From: Methylobacterium tardum
GTDB taxonomy: Bacteria > Pseudomonadota > Alphaproteobacteria > Rhizobiales > Beijerinckiaceae
Assembly: GCF_023546765.1 (NCBI RefSeq)
Contig: NZ_CP097484.1
Coordinates: 6,444,001-6,508,000, forward strand
DNA: 64,000 bases
Direction of reading: 5' to 3'
The notes beneath the pieces were generated by a model. The model was not told the origin of the DNA. It saw only the letters and a program-made list of their open reading frames with translations, and ran no database searches. Of this stretch, positions 1-7,800 are shown piece by piece. The position numbers and the translations under genes were made by a program. Positions within the stretch are counted from its first letter, which is position 1. Every line of letters begins with the position of its first letter.

Positions 1-366
1 GGGGCCGCGATGGCCGCGCTGCTGCCGCTGATCGAGGAGATCCTGTTCAAGGGGCGGTTCGCGGACGCGCCGCTCGGATGGATCGGGCTCGGCGTCTGGG
101 CGGTGGTCACCGTCTCGCTGCTCTACGCGCTTCCCCGCGCCTACCTGGAAGCCTCGGCGGCGTTCCGGACCATCACGGCGGGCGCCGTGGCAAGCGCTGC
201 GCTCGGTTTCGCCCTGATCGTGCCGGCCCTCCTGCTCCTGCCGGCGGCCACCGCGCTCCTCGGCCTGCTCGCCTCCGAGATCGCCACGCTGGCCTGGTCG
301 GTGAATGCTTTCCGGAGCCTCGCGCGCATGTCGCACGCCGCGCCGCCCGCCGCCTGCGCGACCTGA
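1..366 (+). CDS. C-terminal part of a polytopic membrane protein (polysaccharide export/flippase-like), 5' end outside window
   Basis: The reading frame is open from the first base of the window and stops with TGA at 364-366, so this is the tail of a longer gene. The visible ~121 residues hold three hydrophobic segments (around the WIGLGVWAVVTVSLLYA, ALGFALIVPALLLLPAATA and LLGLLASEIATLAW stretches) separated by short charged loops, which fits the last helices of a multi-pass inner-membrane protein. The neighbours are exopolysaccharide genes, so a flippase (Wzx/MATE-like) is a reasonable inference, but no diagnostic motif is visible. It converges on the acetyltransferase gene that ends 31 bp downstream. 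Confidence 0.6.
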   Translation, partial: GAAMAALLPLIEEILFKGRFADAPLGWIGLGVWAVVTVSLLYALPRAYLEASAAFRTITAGAVASAALGFALIVPALLLLPAATALLGLLASEIATLAWSVNAFRSLARMSHAAPPAACAT

Positions 367-397
367 GGCCGGACGTGTCCGGAAGGGATCATTCCCG

Positions 398-1534
398 TCA
401 GCTGACAGCCTCGGCGGCCGGCGCCGTGTCCACGGGCGCCGCCGGTTTTCCGAAGCGGCCCCGCAACGCGTGGTGGGCGCGGTCCACGAAATGTGCGGCC
501 GCGCCCTGCGGCGTGCGCGCGCCCATCAGCGAGGCCAGGGTGAGGTTCTCGGTGCCGAAACGGCCCTTGAAGCCCTCGTCGCCGCACAGGAAATCGACGG
601 TCTGCAACCCGTGGTCGATCGACCACATGATGTAGTCCATCATCAGGACCATGCCGGGTGAGCCCCGCTCCGCGGCCGGATCGTAGGTGGTGACGAAGGC
701 CATCATGGCGCCCGCCTGGACGAAGTTGATCGAGACCGCCACGACCGCACCGCCGCATTCCAGTACGAAGGCATGGAGCAGCCCGGTCTCGCGCAGAACC
801 TCGACCATGGCAGGCAGAGCCTGCGATCCCTCGTCGTAGAACGCCGTCGAGTCCAGCCCATGGGCCGCGAGCCAGGCCCGCTTGAAGGTGGTCAGTTGCT
901 CGAGAACCGGTGCGAGCGGCTCCTCCGGACCGAGGAGGCGGAAGGCCAGCGCGCCGCGCTCGCTCATGAATTTCTGGCCGCGCCGATAGTTCTGGCGGGT
1001 CTTCTTCGACTGCGCGTCGAACCACGCCGCCCCGGATTTCCAGGGGCCGCGCACCCGCCAATTCGCCTCCTCGCGATGGTTCAGGCGCAGCCGGATCCCG
1101 CCGCCCGGGCTGTCGATCAGCGCCCGGGCCGCGGCGCCCGGAAGGAGCCGGTTCAGGTAGGCGAGGTCGAAACCGCCGGCCTGGCCGGCATGGCGCCACA
1201 TCCGCCGCACGAGATCCCGGTCCGTCCCGGGGGCCAGGAGCGCGTCACCGAAATCCGCGCATTCCTTCGCGGCCCATTCGAGAACCCGGAGGCCCTTCCG
1301 GCGCACGGTCGCGAGCGGCATCACGCCGACGAGCGACTCCCCGCGCCAGGCCAGCACGATGGCCAGGGCCCGGCGCTCCCGATCCGGCGCGCTCGCCCAC
1401 CAGGCGGAGATCCAGGCGTGACTCTGGAACACGAGGGCGCCGCTGCGCCGCCACAGGTCGGTCCAGGCCGCACCGACTTCTCCCAGCCGCTCGCTCGTTC
1501 GAACCGTCTCGAAGCGCTCGAGGGCCATGGTCAT
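398..1534 (-). CDS. GNAT acetyltransferase of the CelD/BcsL (BioF2-like) type
   Basis: 378 residues. The layout resembles the CelD/BcsL family that accompanies cellulose and exopolysaccharide operons: an N-terminal half with the FQSHAWISAWW region, then a FemAB-like acetyltransferase half containing a KKTRQNYRRG stretch followed by a conserved core (VVAVSINFVQAGAMMAF, then TYDPAAERGSPG, a pattern common in this family). It probably acylates a sugar or lipid-linked precursor; the exact substrate is unknown. Its ATG overlaps the stop of the upstream hydroxylase gene by 4 bp (ATGA), so the two are translationally coupled. Confidence 0.75.
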   Translation of the reverse strand: MTMALERFETVRTSERLGEVGAAWTDLWRRSGALVFQSHAWISAWWASAPDRERRALAIVLAWRGESLVGVMPLATVRRKGLRVLEWAAKECADFGDALLAPGTDRDLVRRMWRHAGQAGGFDLAYLNRLLPGAAARALIDSPGGGIRLRLNHREEANWRVRGPWKSGAAWFDAQSKKTRQNYRRGQKFMSERGALAFRLLGPEEPLAPVLEQLTTFKRAWLAAHGLDSTAFYDEGSQALPAMVEVLRETGLLHAFVLECGGAVVAVSINFVQAGAMMAFVTTYDPAAERGSPGMVLMMDYIMWSIDHGLQTVDFLCGDEGFKGRFGTENLTLASLMGARTPQGAAAHFVDRAHHALRGRFGKPAAPVDTAPAAEAVS

Positions 1535-2520
1535 GCGCCCGGACGCGGCTGGGACACGGCTCCGCGCAAACGCCGGGCCTGCCGCGTGATCCGCCGGCCC
1601 ATCTTCTTCAGCGGCAGCAGGTAGAGACCCGAGAGGGATTGATAGTCGGCAACATCCCGATCGACGAGCCCGAATTTAAAATCTTCGTTGGGCTCCGGCA
1701 CGCACAGCGTCCCGAACAGGCGATCCCAGAAGGAGAACAGCAGGCCGAAATTCTTGTCGTAGTGCTGCGGAGCCGTGGAGTGATGGAGCTGATGCCAGTG
1801 CGGGCACAGCACGACGTTGTTCAGCGGCCCGAACGAGATCTTGAAATGCGTGTGCCGCACGAAGTCCATCATCAGGATGTTGCGCATGATGTAGACGTTG
1901 ATGCCGAACACCGTCAGCTCGACGGGATTGAGAGCGACGAGGCTCCAGATCCCGAAGCAGATCCCGGGGATCACCCCGTCCCAGGCCCGGTTCATCAACT
2001 CGTCGAGCGGGTGCACCCGATCCTTGGTGATGCCGACCATGACCTCGGCCGAGTGATGGACTTTGTGGAGCTCCCAGAGAAACGGATAGCGGTGCTGGGC
2101 CGTATGATAGAGGTAGTAGGAGAGGTCGTAGGCGAGGAGCATCGTCCCGGTGAAGATCACCACGGTGATCGGTCCCGGCGCGCCGAAGACCGGCTCGTGG
2201 ATCCCGAAGATCGCGCCCAGCACGCGGTTGGTGGCATAGCCGACCGCGACCACGAAGGTCACGCCGGCCGGGATCAGCAGGAACGGCATGATCGCCTTCC
2301 GGGTGATGTAGAACAGCAGGTCTGCCCGCGCGGACGGATGCGCGATCACCTCGCGGGGAATCGCGAATTCGAAGAATTCCGCGAACGAGTATTTTTCCGC
2401 CGTCCGGAGATAGGCGATCAGCGCGCAACCGAGCGCGGTCGCGAACAGCATGCCCGCCGCGAGCAGATTCTCGGCCGAGACCTTCTCGATAATCTGCTGG
2501 AGGAAATGGGCAATATCCAT
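1531..2520 (-). CDS. Sterol desaturase / fatty acid hydroxylase family membrane di-iron enzyme
   Basis: Integral membrane enzyme of the fatty acid hydroxylase superfamily (329 residues from the chosen start). The histidine clusters that bind the two irons are present: HTAQH at 139-143, HKVHH at 152-156, HTH at 223-225 and HWHQLHH at 241-247, with hydrophobic helices between them. The frame is open 90 bases further upstream, but the ATG at 2520 has a GAAGGGAA ribosome site and begins a better N-terminus. It is followed by the acetyltransferase gene with a 4-bp overlap. The substrate (lipid, hopanoid or carotenoid) cannot be told from sequence. Confidence 0.85.
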   Translation of the reverse strand: MDIAHFLQQIIEKVSAENLLAAGMLFATALGCALIAYLRTAEKYSFAEFFEFAIPREVIAHPSARADLLFYITRKAIMPFLLIPAGVTFVVAVGYATNRVLGAIFGIHEPVFGAPGPITVVIFTGTMLLAYDLSYYLYHTAQHRYPFLWELHKVHHSAEVMVGITKDRVHPLDELMNRAWDGVIPGICFGIWSLVALNPVELTVFGINVYIMRNILMMDFVRHTHFKISFGPLNNVVLCPHWHQLHHSTAPQHYDKNFGLLFSFWDRLFGTLCVPEPNEDFKFGLVDRDVADYQSLSGLYLLPLKKMGRRITRQARRLRGAVSQPRPGA

Positions 2521-2772
2521 CAAAATGCGTTCCCTTCGCCGATAAAGGCCCGATTCTCGCGAGTGCGGCGCGTCCGCTGCCACGCTTGAACCCGGATAGA
2601 TCGCCGGCAAGACCTTCGACCGGTGCTCACCCCACTTGCGTGCTCTCTAAATCAGTCGCCCTAGACTGGTTCCGGTCGAGGAGCGGGCCGCTCATAACAT
2701 GGAACACGATACCGGACCATTCGCGGCCGAATACGGGGCTGCCTCCGGTTCCGCACGGGCTGGCAATCCTGT

Positions 2773-3942
2773 TCACGGCGCTGCCGATCGGCTCAAGGTC
2801 GCCTCCATCATGGTGGCGATGCCGTCGGCCGCCGCGCGTTCCGAGAAGTGGGCCTCGTAGCGCGCGCGTGCCGCGCGGCCGAAGTCTCGCCAGCCCTCCG
2901 GTTCCGCGACGATCCGCGCCAGCGCGTCGGCGAGCGGCTGAGGGCCGCCGGGCGCCACGATCCATCCGGTCCTGCCGTCATCGGCGACCTCCGGCAGCCC
3001 GCCGATCGCGGTCACCAGCGGCGGCACCCCGTACGACATGGCCTCGATGGCCACCCGTCCGAGGGATTCGGGCCGCTGCGACGGCATGGTCACCACGTCG
3101 GCCCAGCGATAGAGCGCGGCCGGGTCGGCCACGAACGGCTGGAGGCTGACTTGGTCCGACAGGCCGGTCTCGGCGATTCGCGTCGCCAGGGCGCGCTCGC
3201 GGGCCGCGTCCTCGAAGGCGTTGCCGACGATGCGCAGTTCGATCCGCCGCCGCGTCGCCTTCGGGAGGGAGGCCAGCGCCTCGATCAGCACGTCCTGGCC
3301 CTTGATCCGGCTGATCCGCCCGAGCATCAGCACCCGGAGCGGACGCGTCCCGTCGTAGGTCGGCGGGTTCGGTTCGGCCGGCCCGGCAATGCCGTTGTAG
3401 ACCACCCGCGTCAGGCGGCGCGGCGGCAGCGCGAAGGCGCGCTCGGTGGCGCGCGAGTTGAACACCACGCTGGCGCCGCTCCAGCGGATCAGCCCGCGCA
3501 GGACCGCCAGCACCGCTCCTTCCGCGATCTCGTGGACGTGCACGATGCTGCGCCCGGAGCTCAGCCGGGCGGCCAGCAGGTAATCGGCCACGACGGAGGT
3601 GTTGATGTAGGCGAGATCGCTCGCACGGATCCGCCGCAGCGCGCGCAGCACCGCACCGGGCAGCGCCATCATGCCCAGCGTGGCGAGGCGCGGCAGGTTC
3701 TTGCGACGCAGGATCCAGAGCGGCTCGACCACGATTCGAGACGCATAGGGCTCCAAGGCCGCGACGATCGGGCCGGCTTGGGGTAGGACCACGTCGATCT
3801 CCGCCCGCGGATGGGCGGCCCGCATGGCGCGCACCGTCTCGATGAAGCAGCGGTCGGACCCGTAGAGTTCATAGCCCTGGTGCACGCAGGTTATGCGTAG
3901 TCCCCGCGCAGGCACGCCGCGATCATCCCCGGAACAAGTCAT
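2773..3942 (-). CDS. Glycosyltransferase family 4 (GT-B fold)
   Basis: 389 residues with the two Rossmann-like halves of a GT-B enzyme. The N-terminal acceptor half begins at LRITCVHQGYELYGSDRCF. The C-terminal nucleotide-sugar half shows VLMLGRISRIKGQDVLIEAL and the PESLGRVAIEAMSYGVPPL signature, in which the usual EX7E motif region sits. It should add one sugar to a lipid-linked exopolysaccharide intermediate at the cytoplasmic face. It is transcribed toward the hydroxylase gene with a 252-bp spacer and is divergent from the next glycosyltransferase, with the 133-bp gap 3943-4075 as the shared promoter region. Donor sugar unknown. Confidence 0.85.
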   Translation of the reverse strand: MTCSGDDRGVPARGLRITCVHQGYELYGSDRCFIETVRAMRAAHPRAEIDVVLPQAGPIVAALEPYASRIVVEPLWILRRKNLPRLATLGMMALPGAVLRALRRIRASDLAYINTSVVADYLLAARLSSGRSIVHVHEIAEGAVLAVLRGLIRWSGASVVFNSRATERAFALPPRRLTRVVYNGIAGPAEPNPPTYDGTRPLRVLMLGRISRIKGQDVLIEALASLPKATRRRIELRIVGNAFEDAARERALATRIAETGLSDQVSLQPFVADPAALYRWADVVTMPSQRPESLGRVAIEAMSYGVPPLVTAIGGLPEVADDGRTGWIVAPGGPQPLADALARIVAEPEGWRDFGRAARARYEAHFSERAAADGIATMMEATLSRSAAP

Positions 3943-4075
3943 CGTCTATGTCGGTCTGCACGCCAAAAGATTGGTTCCCGTGATCAACTATGGACCTAAG
4001 GTTGAAAATTTGACTTACAGGGTTGGTGTTCACCGGCCTAATACAATATGAGGGGCAGGCTGAGAAGGAAGGACG

Positions 4076-5256
4076 ATGTCGGATCGCGCGCCCGCGGTAC
4101 TTATTCTCGGAACGCGCGGCATCCCGGCCGCCCATGGCGGATTCGAGACTTTCGCTGAACGCTTCGCGCTCCATATGGTCAGCCGCGGTTGGCGCGTCGG
4201 GGTGTATTGCCAGAAGGACGTCGATCGCGTGGGCACACGGGTCTCGTCGCGCCTCTGGGAGGGCGTCGAGCTGATCACCGTCGAGGTCGGCCTGCGCGGC
4301 CCGGCCGCCACGCTGGCCTTCGACGCGATCTGCGCCCACGACGCCGCCAATCGGGACGGGGTCTGCCTCGTGCTGGGCTATAACGGGGCGGTGTTCCTGC
4401 CCTATCTGCGCGCCCGCGGTGGCCGGATCCTGACCAACATGGACGGGATCGAGTGGCGCCGCCCGAAATGGTCTCTGCCGGTCAGGGCGTTCTTCTATGT
4501 CAGCGAGTGGATCGCCGCCTGGTCGTCGCAGCGCTTGGTCGCGGACCATCCGGCCATCGCCGACCATCTCGCCGAGCGCCGCACGCGCGACGCCATCGCG
4601 ACCATCCCCTACGGGGCGACCCGCCGCCGTCAGGTCTCGGGCTGCCGCCGCTGGGCCTGGAACCTGATCGCTACCTCGTCTCGATCGCCCGCATCGAGCC
4701 GGACAACAGCATCCTGACGCTGGTCGAGGCGTTCTCGCGTCGGCCGAGGGGGATGCGGCTCGTGGTGCTCGGCACGATGAAGGTCGGCGATCCTTACCAC
4801 CGCGCCGTGGAGGATGCCGCCTCGCCCGAGGTGCTGTTCCCCGGCGCCATCTACGACGCCGACCAGGTCCAGGCCCTACGGGTCCACGCCCGCGCCTACC
4901 TGCACGGACACACAGTGGGCGGCACCAACCCCTCGCTGGTCGAGGCCCTGTGGGCGGGCAATGCGGTGATCGCCCACGACAACCCGTTCAACCGCGGCAC
5001 CGCGGGCGAGGCGCAGTTCTACTTCACGGACGGCGATTCCTGCGCCGCCGCGATCGAGCGCGTGCTGGCCGACGCGACCGCGGTCAACAGCGCCCGCGCG
5101 GCGGCGCGGCGGCGCGCCGAGAGCTTCCGCTGGGACGACGTGCTGGCGGCCTACGAGGACGAGGTGCGGCAGGTCGGCGGCTATCCGAAGGCGCCACCCC
5201 GCCGCCCGCCGCCCGTCGTCGCGCCCGCCCGCGCAACCGCGGGAACGGAGTTGTAA
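4076..5256 (+). pseudogene. DUF1972-type glycosyltransferase, interrupted by a one-base frameshift
   Basis: Two frames together make one glycosyltransferase. The first (4076 to about 4617) starts MSDRAPAVLILGTRGIPAAH and contains the GTRGIPAxxGGFETFAE motif typical of the DUF1972 N-terminal domain of rhamnosyltransferase-like GT4 enzymes. The second frame (about 4618 to 5256) holds the donor half: YLVSIARIEPDNSILTLVEA, then GGTNPSLVEALWAGNAVIA. The join lies at 4613-4620, where adding one base (gcg-gac instead of gcgac) restores a continuous protein of about 393 residues. Neither frame has degraded otherwise, so this is either a very recent mutation or a consensus error. The stop overlaps the next ATG by one base. 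Confidence 0.8.
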
Positions 5257-6494
5257 TGCCGAGCCGGAGGGCCCTCCTGGCGGGCGGCCTCGCCGTTGCG
5301 GCGGCGGGGACGCGCCCGGCCCGGGGCGACGTGGAGCCGCTGCGGCTCCGCCGCGGGATCGCGCTCTGGCCCTGGTTCTCGCTCACCACCGAATTTCCCG
5401 CCCCGCGAACCGATTATGCCTGGCCGCCCTTCCAGGCGGACCGGCCGGTCCCGAGCCGGTCCGATTTGCGCCAGCTCGCGGCGCTCGGCTTCGACTTCGC
5501 GCGTCTTCCGCTCGATCCCGGTCCCTTCGTCGCCTTTACCGGCGCGCGGCGCAGCCAACTCCTTGGTGATCTGTCGTCTGCGATCGACGCTGTGCTGGCG
5601 AATGGGATGCGCGTCCTGGTCAATGTCCAGGCGAACGCGGCGACGCACCACTACACGCCGGACGCCTTCTACGGGTCCGACCGGGCCACGCTCTTCCAGG
5701 CCTATCGGGATCTCATCGTCGCCGATCTGGCCCGTCTGTGCGCCAGGAAGGGCGCCGACCGGGTGGCGCTGGAGCCGGTCAACGAGCCGCCGCAGGCCTG
5801 CGGAGCGCTCGCCTGGAACCGCGTCCAGGCCAGCCTCCTCACGGCCGCGCGCACGGCCGCGCCGTCGCTCACCCTGGTCGCGACCGGCGCCTGCGGCAGC
5901 CTCGCCGACGGGCTGACCGCCCTCGATCCGGCCTCGCTCCGGACGTTCGCGCCGATCCTCTACACCTTTCACTTCTATGAGCCCTACCTGTTCTCCCACC
6001 AGGGCGCGACGTGGCTCACCGAGGAGCCGTTCTACCGCTGGCTCAACGCCGTGCCGTGGCCCGGCACCCACGGCCGCCTGAAGGAGACCCTCGCGGCGGT
6101 CCGGGCCCGCATGGACGCCAACCCCGCGGTCCCGCAGGCGGAGAAGACCCGCGACCTGGCGGTGATCGAGGCCAAGCTGCGCGAGTACTTCGCGGCCGAG
6201 CCCGGCCCGGCCTACATCGCCCGGGCGATGGCCCCCGTCTCGACCTGGGCCGACCTCTACGGCATCCCGCCCGCCGCTGTTCTCATGGGCGAGTTCGGGG
6301 CTCTGCGCACCGATGCCCGGTTCACGGCCGCGCGCGCGCCCGATCGCGCCGCCTACATCCGCGACGTGCGCGAGGCGGCGGAGCGGGCGGGCTTCGGGTG
6401 GTCGTTCTGGAACCTGTTCGACGGGCTCGGCCTGATGAGCGACGCCCACGTCGTCGATCCAGGCCTCGTGGCCGCGCTCGGCTTGCGGCGCTGA
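5256..6494 (+). CDS. Tat-exported glycoside hydrolase family 5 (cellulase-like)
   Basis: 412 residues. The N-terminus MPSRRALLAGGLAVAAAG has a twin-arginine signal (SRRALLAG), so the enzyme is likely exported folded by Tat. The catalytic residues of GH5 are visible: the acid/base Glu177 in the NEP triad (VNEPP) and the nucleophile Glu346 in LMGEFG. HFYEP (239-243) is also typical. It would cleave beta-glycosidic bonds, probably trimming or releasing the exopolysaccharide made by its neighbours, as endoglucanases do in cellulose loci. ATG overlaps the preceding stop (TAATG). It converges on the polymerase-like gene only 7 bp away. Confidence 0.87.
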   Translation: MPSRRALLAGGLAVAAAGTRPARGDVEPLRLRRGIALWPWFSLTTEFPAPRTDYAWPPFQADRPVPSRSDLRQLAALGFDFARLPLDPGPFVAFTGARRSQLLGDLSSAIDAVLANGMRVLVNVQANAATHHYTPDAFYGSDRATLFQAYRDLIVADLARLCARKGADRVALEPVNEPPQACGALAWNRVQASLLTAARTAAPSLTLVATGACGSLADGLTALDPASLRTFAPILYTFHFYEPYLFSHQGATWLTEEPFYRWLNAVPWPGTHGRLKETLAAVRARMDANPAVPQAEKTRDLAVIEAKLREYFAAEPGPAYIARAMAPVSTWADLYGIPPAAVLMGEFGALRTDARFTAARAPDRAAYIRDVREAAERAGFGWSFWNLFDGLGLMSDAHVVDPGLVAALGLRR

Positions 6495-6501
6495 GGCGTC
6501 G

Positions 6502-7800
6502 TCAGAGGCGCGGGGCGCGTCGGACGGGCGGGAACAGGACGATCAGCATCAGGGCGAACTTGGCGAGCATCGTGGTCTTGCCGGCCAGGCCTTCGAAGGT
6601 GTTGACCAGGATCACGAAGGCCAGGATCGGGAGCCAGACGCCCCGCCGGCAGGTGCGCGCGACCTCGGCGAGATAGAGGCCCACCGCCAGCACGAGCACC
6701 GCCGTCACCAGCACGCCGTGGTAGAAGACGTCCGAGATGATCGAGTTCTCGATGCCCCATTCCAAGCCGTAGATCCGCCGCAGGGTGCTCACTTGGAGGA
6801 GGTCCGGCCCGAACATCAGCTGCCGGAGCGGGATGGCGTCGAAGATCGCCAGCATGTCGACCCGGGCCTGCGCGCTGCCGCCGTCGGAGACGAAGCGGCT
6901 CAACAGCGTGTCGAAGAAGCCGATCTCGGCCAGGGCTGCCACGGCCAGCGGCACCAGCGTCAGGGCGAAGCAGGCGCAGGCCGCACCGGCGAGCGGGATC
7001 CGGCCGCTGCGCAGCGTCCGGTTCAGCGCGAAGAGTCCGACGCCGCTGCCGAGGACGAGCGTCGTCACGGTGGCCGAGCGGCCGCCGAAGGTGACCAGCG
7101 CGACGAGCTGAAGGGCGATCATGCCGGCGCGCAGGGGCGGGGCGAGCCGGCCGCCGCCCTTGGCCAGGGCGAGGATGTAGCAGGCCGTCATGGTGGCGTT
7201 GGCAAGCGGGTGACCCTGAAGCGCCGCAGACCGGGTATCGGTCTCGAACGCGACCCCGTCGAACCGGAATGGGAAGAAGCGCTGGCCGCTCACAGCCTCG
7301 TAGAGCCCGAGCAGGGCATTGGCGAGCATGACCAAGTGGAACACGGTCTCGAGCCGCCCGAGCGTGGCATCGTCGCGGTCCATGAGCAGGATCGGGACGA
7401 GGCCGGCCAGCACGAAGGTGTCGATCGAGCCCGCGAGGCCCGTTCCGCCCCGGGCCGCGATCAGGACGAGGAGCAGGATGCCGCAGACCGCCAGCAGAAC
7501 GCTGGCCGGGCGGGTCAGCGCGTTGGCCACTGGAATGACCGGGTTGCCGGCGCGCAGCATCACCCAGCCGAACAGCGCGACCGCCATGTAGGTGGCCGGA
7601 TGGATCTTGGACGGCGCCGAGCCGCTGATCCCGTCGTAATTGAGCCCGAGCGCCCAGAGCAGGCCGCCCGAGACACCGACGAGCGCCAGCGTCCAGAGCA
7701 GGAAAGCCACGGCCTCGGCCCGCGCGATCACGCCCGAGCCCGCAACCGCCCGCTGGGGCGCATCGAAGCGGTGCCCGATCGACGCCGGACGCGGATCCAT
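6502..7800 (-). CDS. VpsF/O-antigen-ligase-like polysaccharide polymerase, multi-pass membrane protein
   Basis: 432 residues, almost all hydrophobic helices (about 10-12), with a longer periplasmic loop containing the region around QRFFPFRFDGVAFETDTRSA and GHPLANATMT. That loop, in which an ExxSRS/GHPL-like segment precedes further helices, is typical of Wzy/WaaL-type polymerases and of VpsF-family proteins. The likely role is polymerising repeat units on the periplasmic face. ATG at 7800 overlaps the TGA of the GumC gene by one base (TGATG), so it is co-translated with it; a TTG one codon earlier is the alternative start. Confidence 0.7.
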   Translation of the reverse strand: MDPRPASIGHRFDAPQRAVAGSGVIARAEAVAFLLWTLALVGVSGGLLWALGLNYDGISGSAPSKIHPATYMAVALFGWVMLRAGNPVIPVANALTRPASVLLAVCGILLLVLIAARGGTGLAGSIDTFVLAGLVPILLMDRDDATLGRLETVFHLVMLANALLGLYEAVSGQRFFPFRFDGVAFETDTRSAALQGHPLANATMTACYILALAKGGGRLAPPLRAGMIALQLVALVTFGGRSATVTTLVLGSGVGLFALNRTLRSGRIPLAGAACACFALTLVPLAVAALAEIGFFDTLLSRFVSDGGSAQARVDMLAIFDAIPLRQLMFGPDLLQVSTLRRIYGLEWGIENSIISDVFYHGVLVTAVLVLAVGLYLAEVARTCRRGVWLPILAFVILVNTFEGLAGKTTMLAKFALMLIVLFPPVRRAPRL

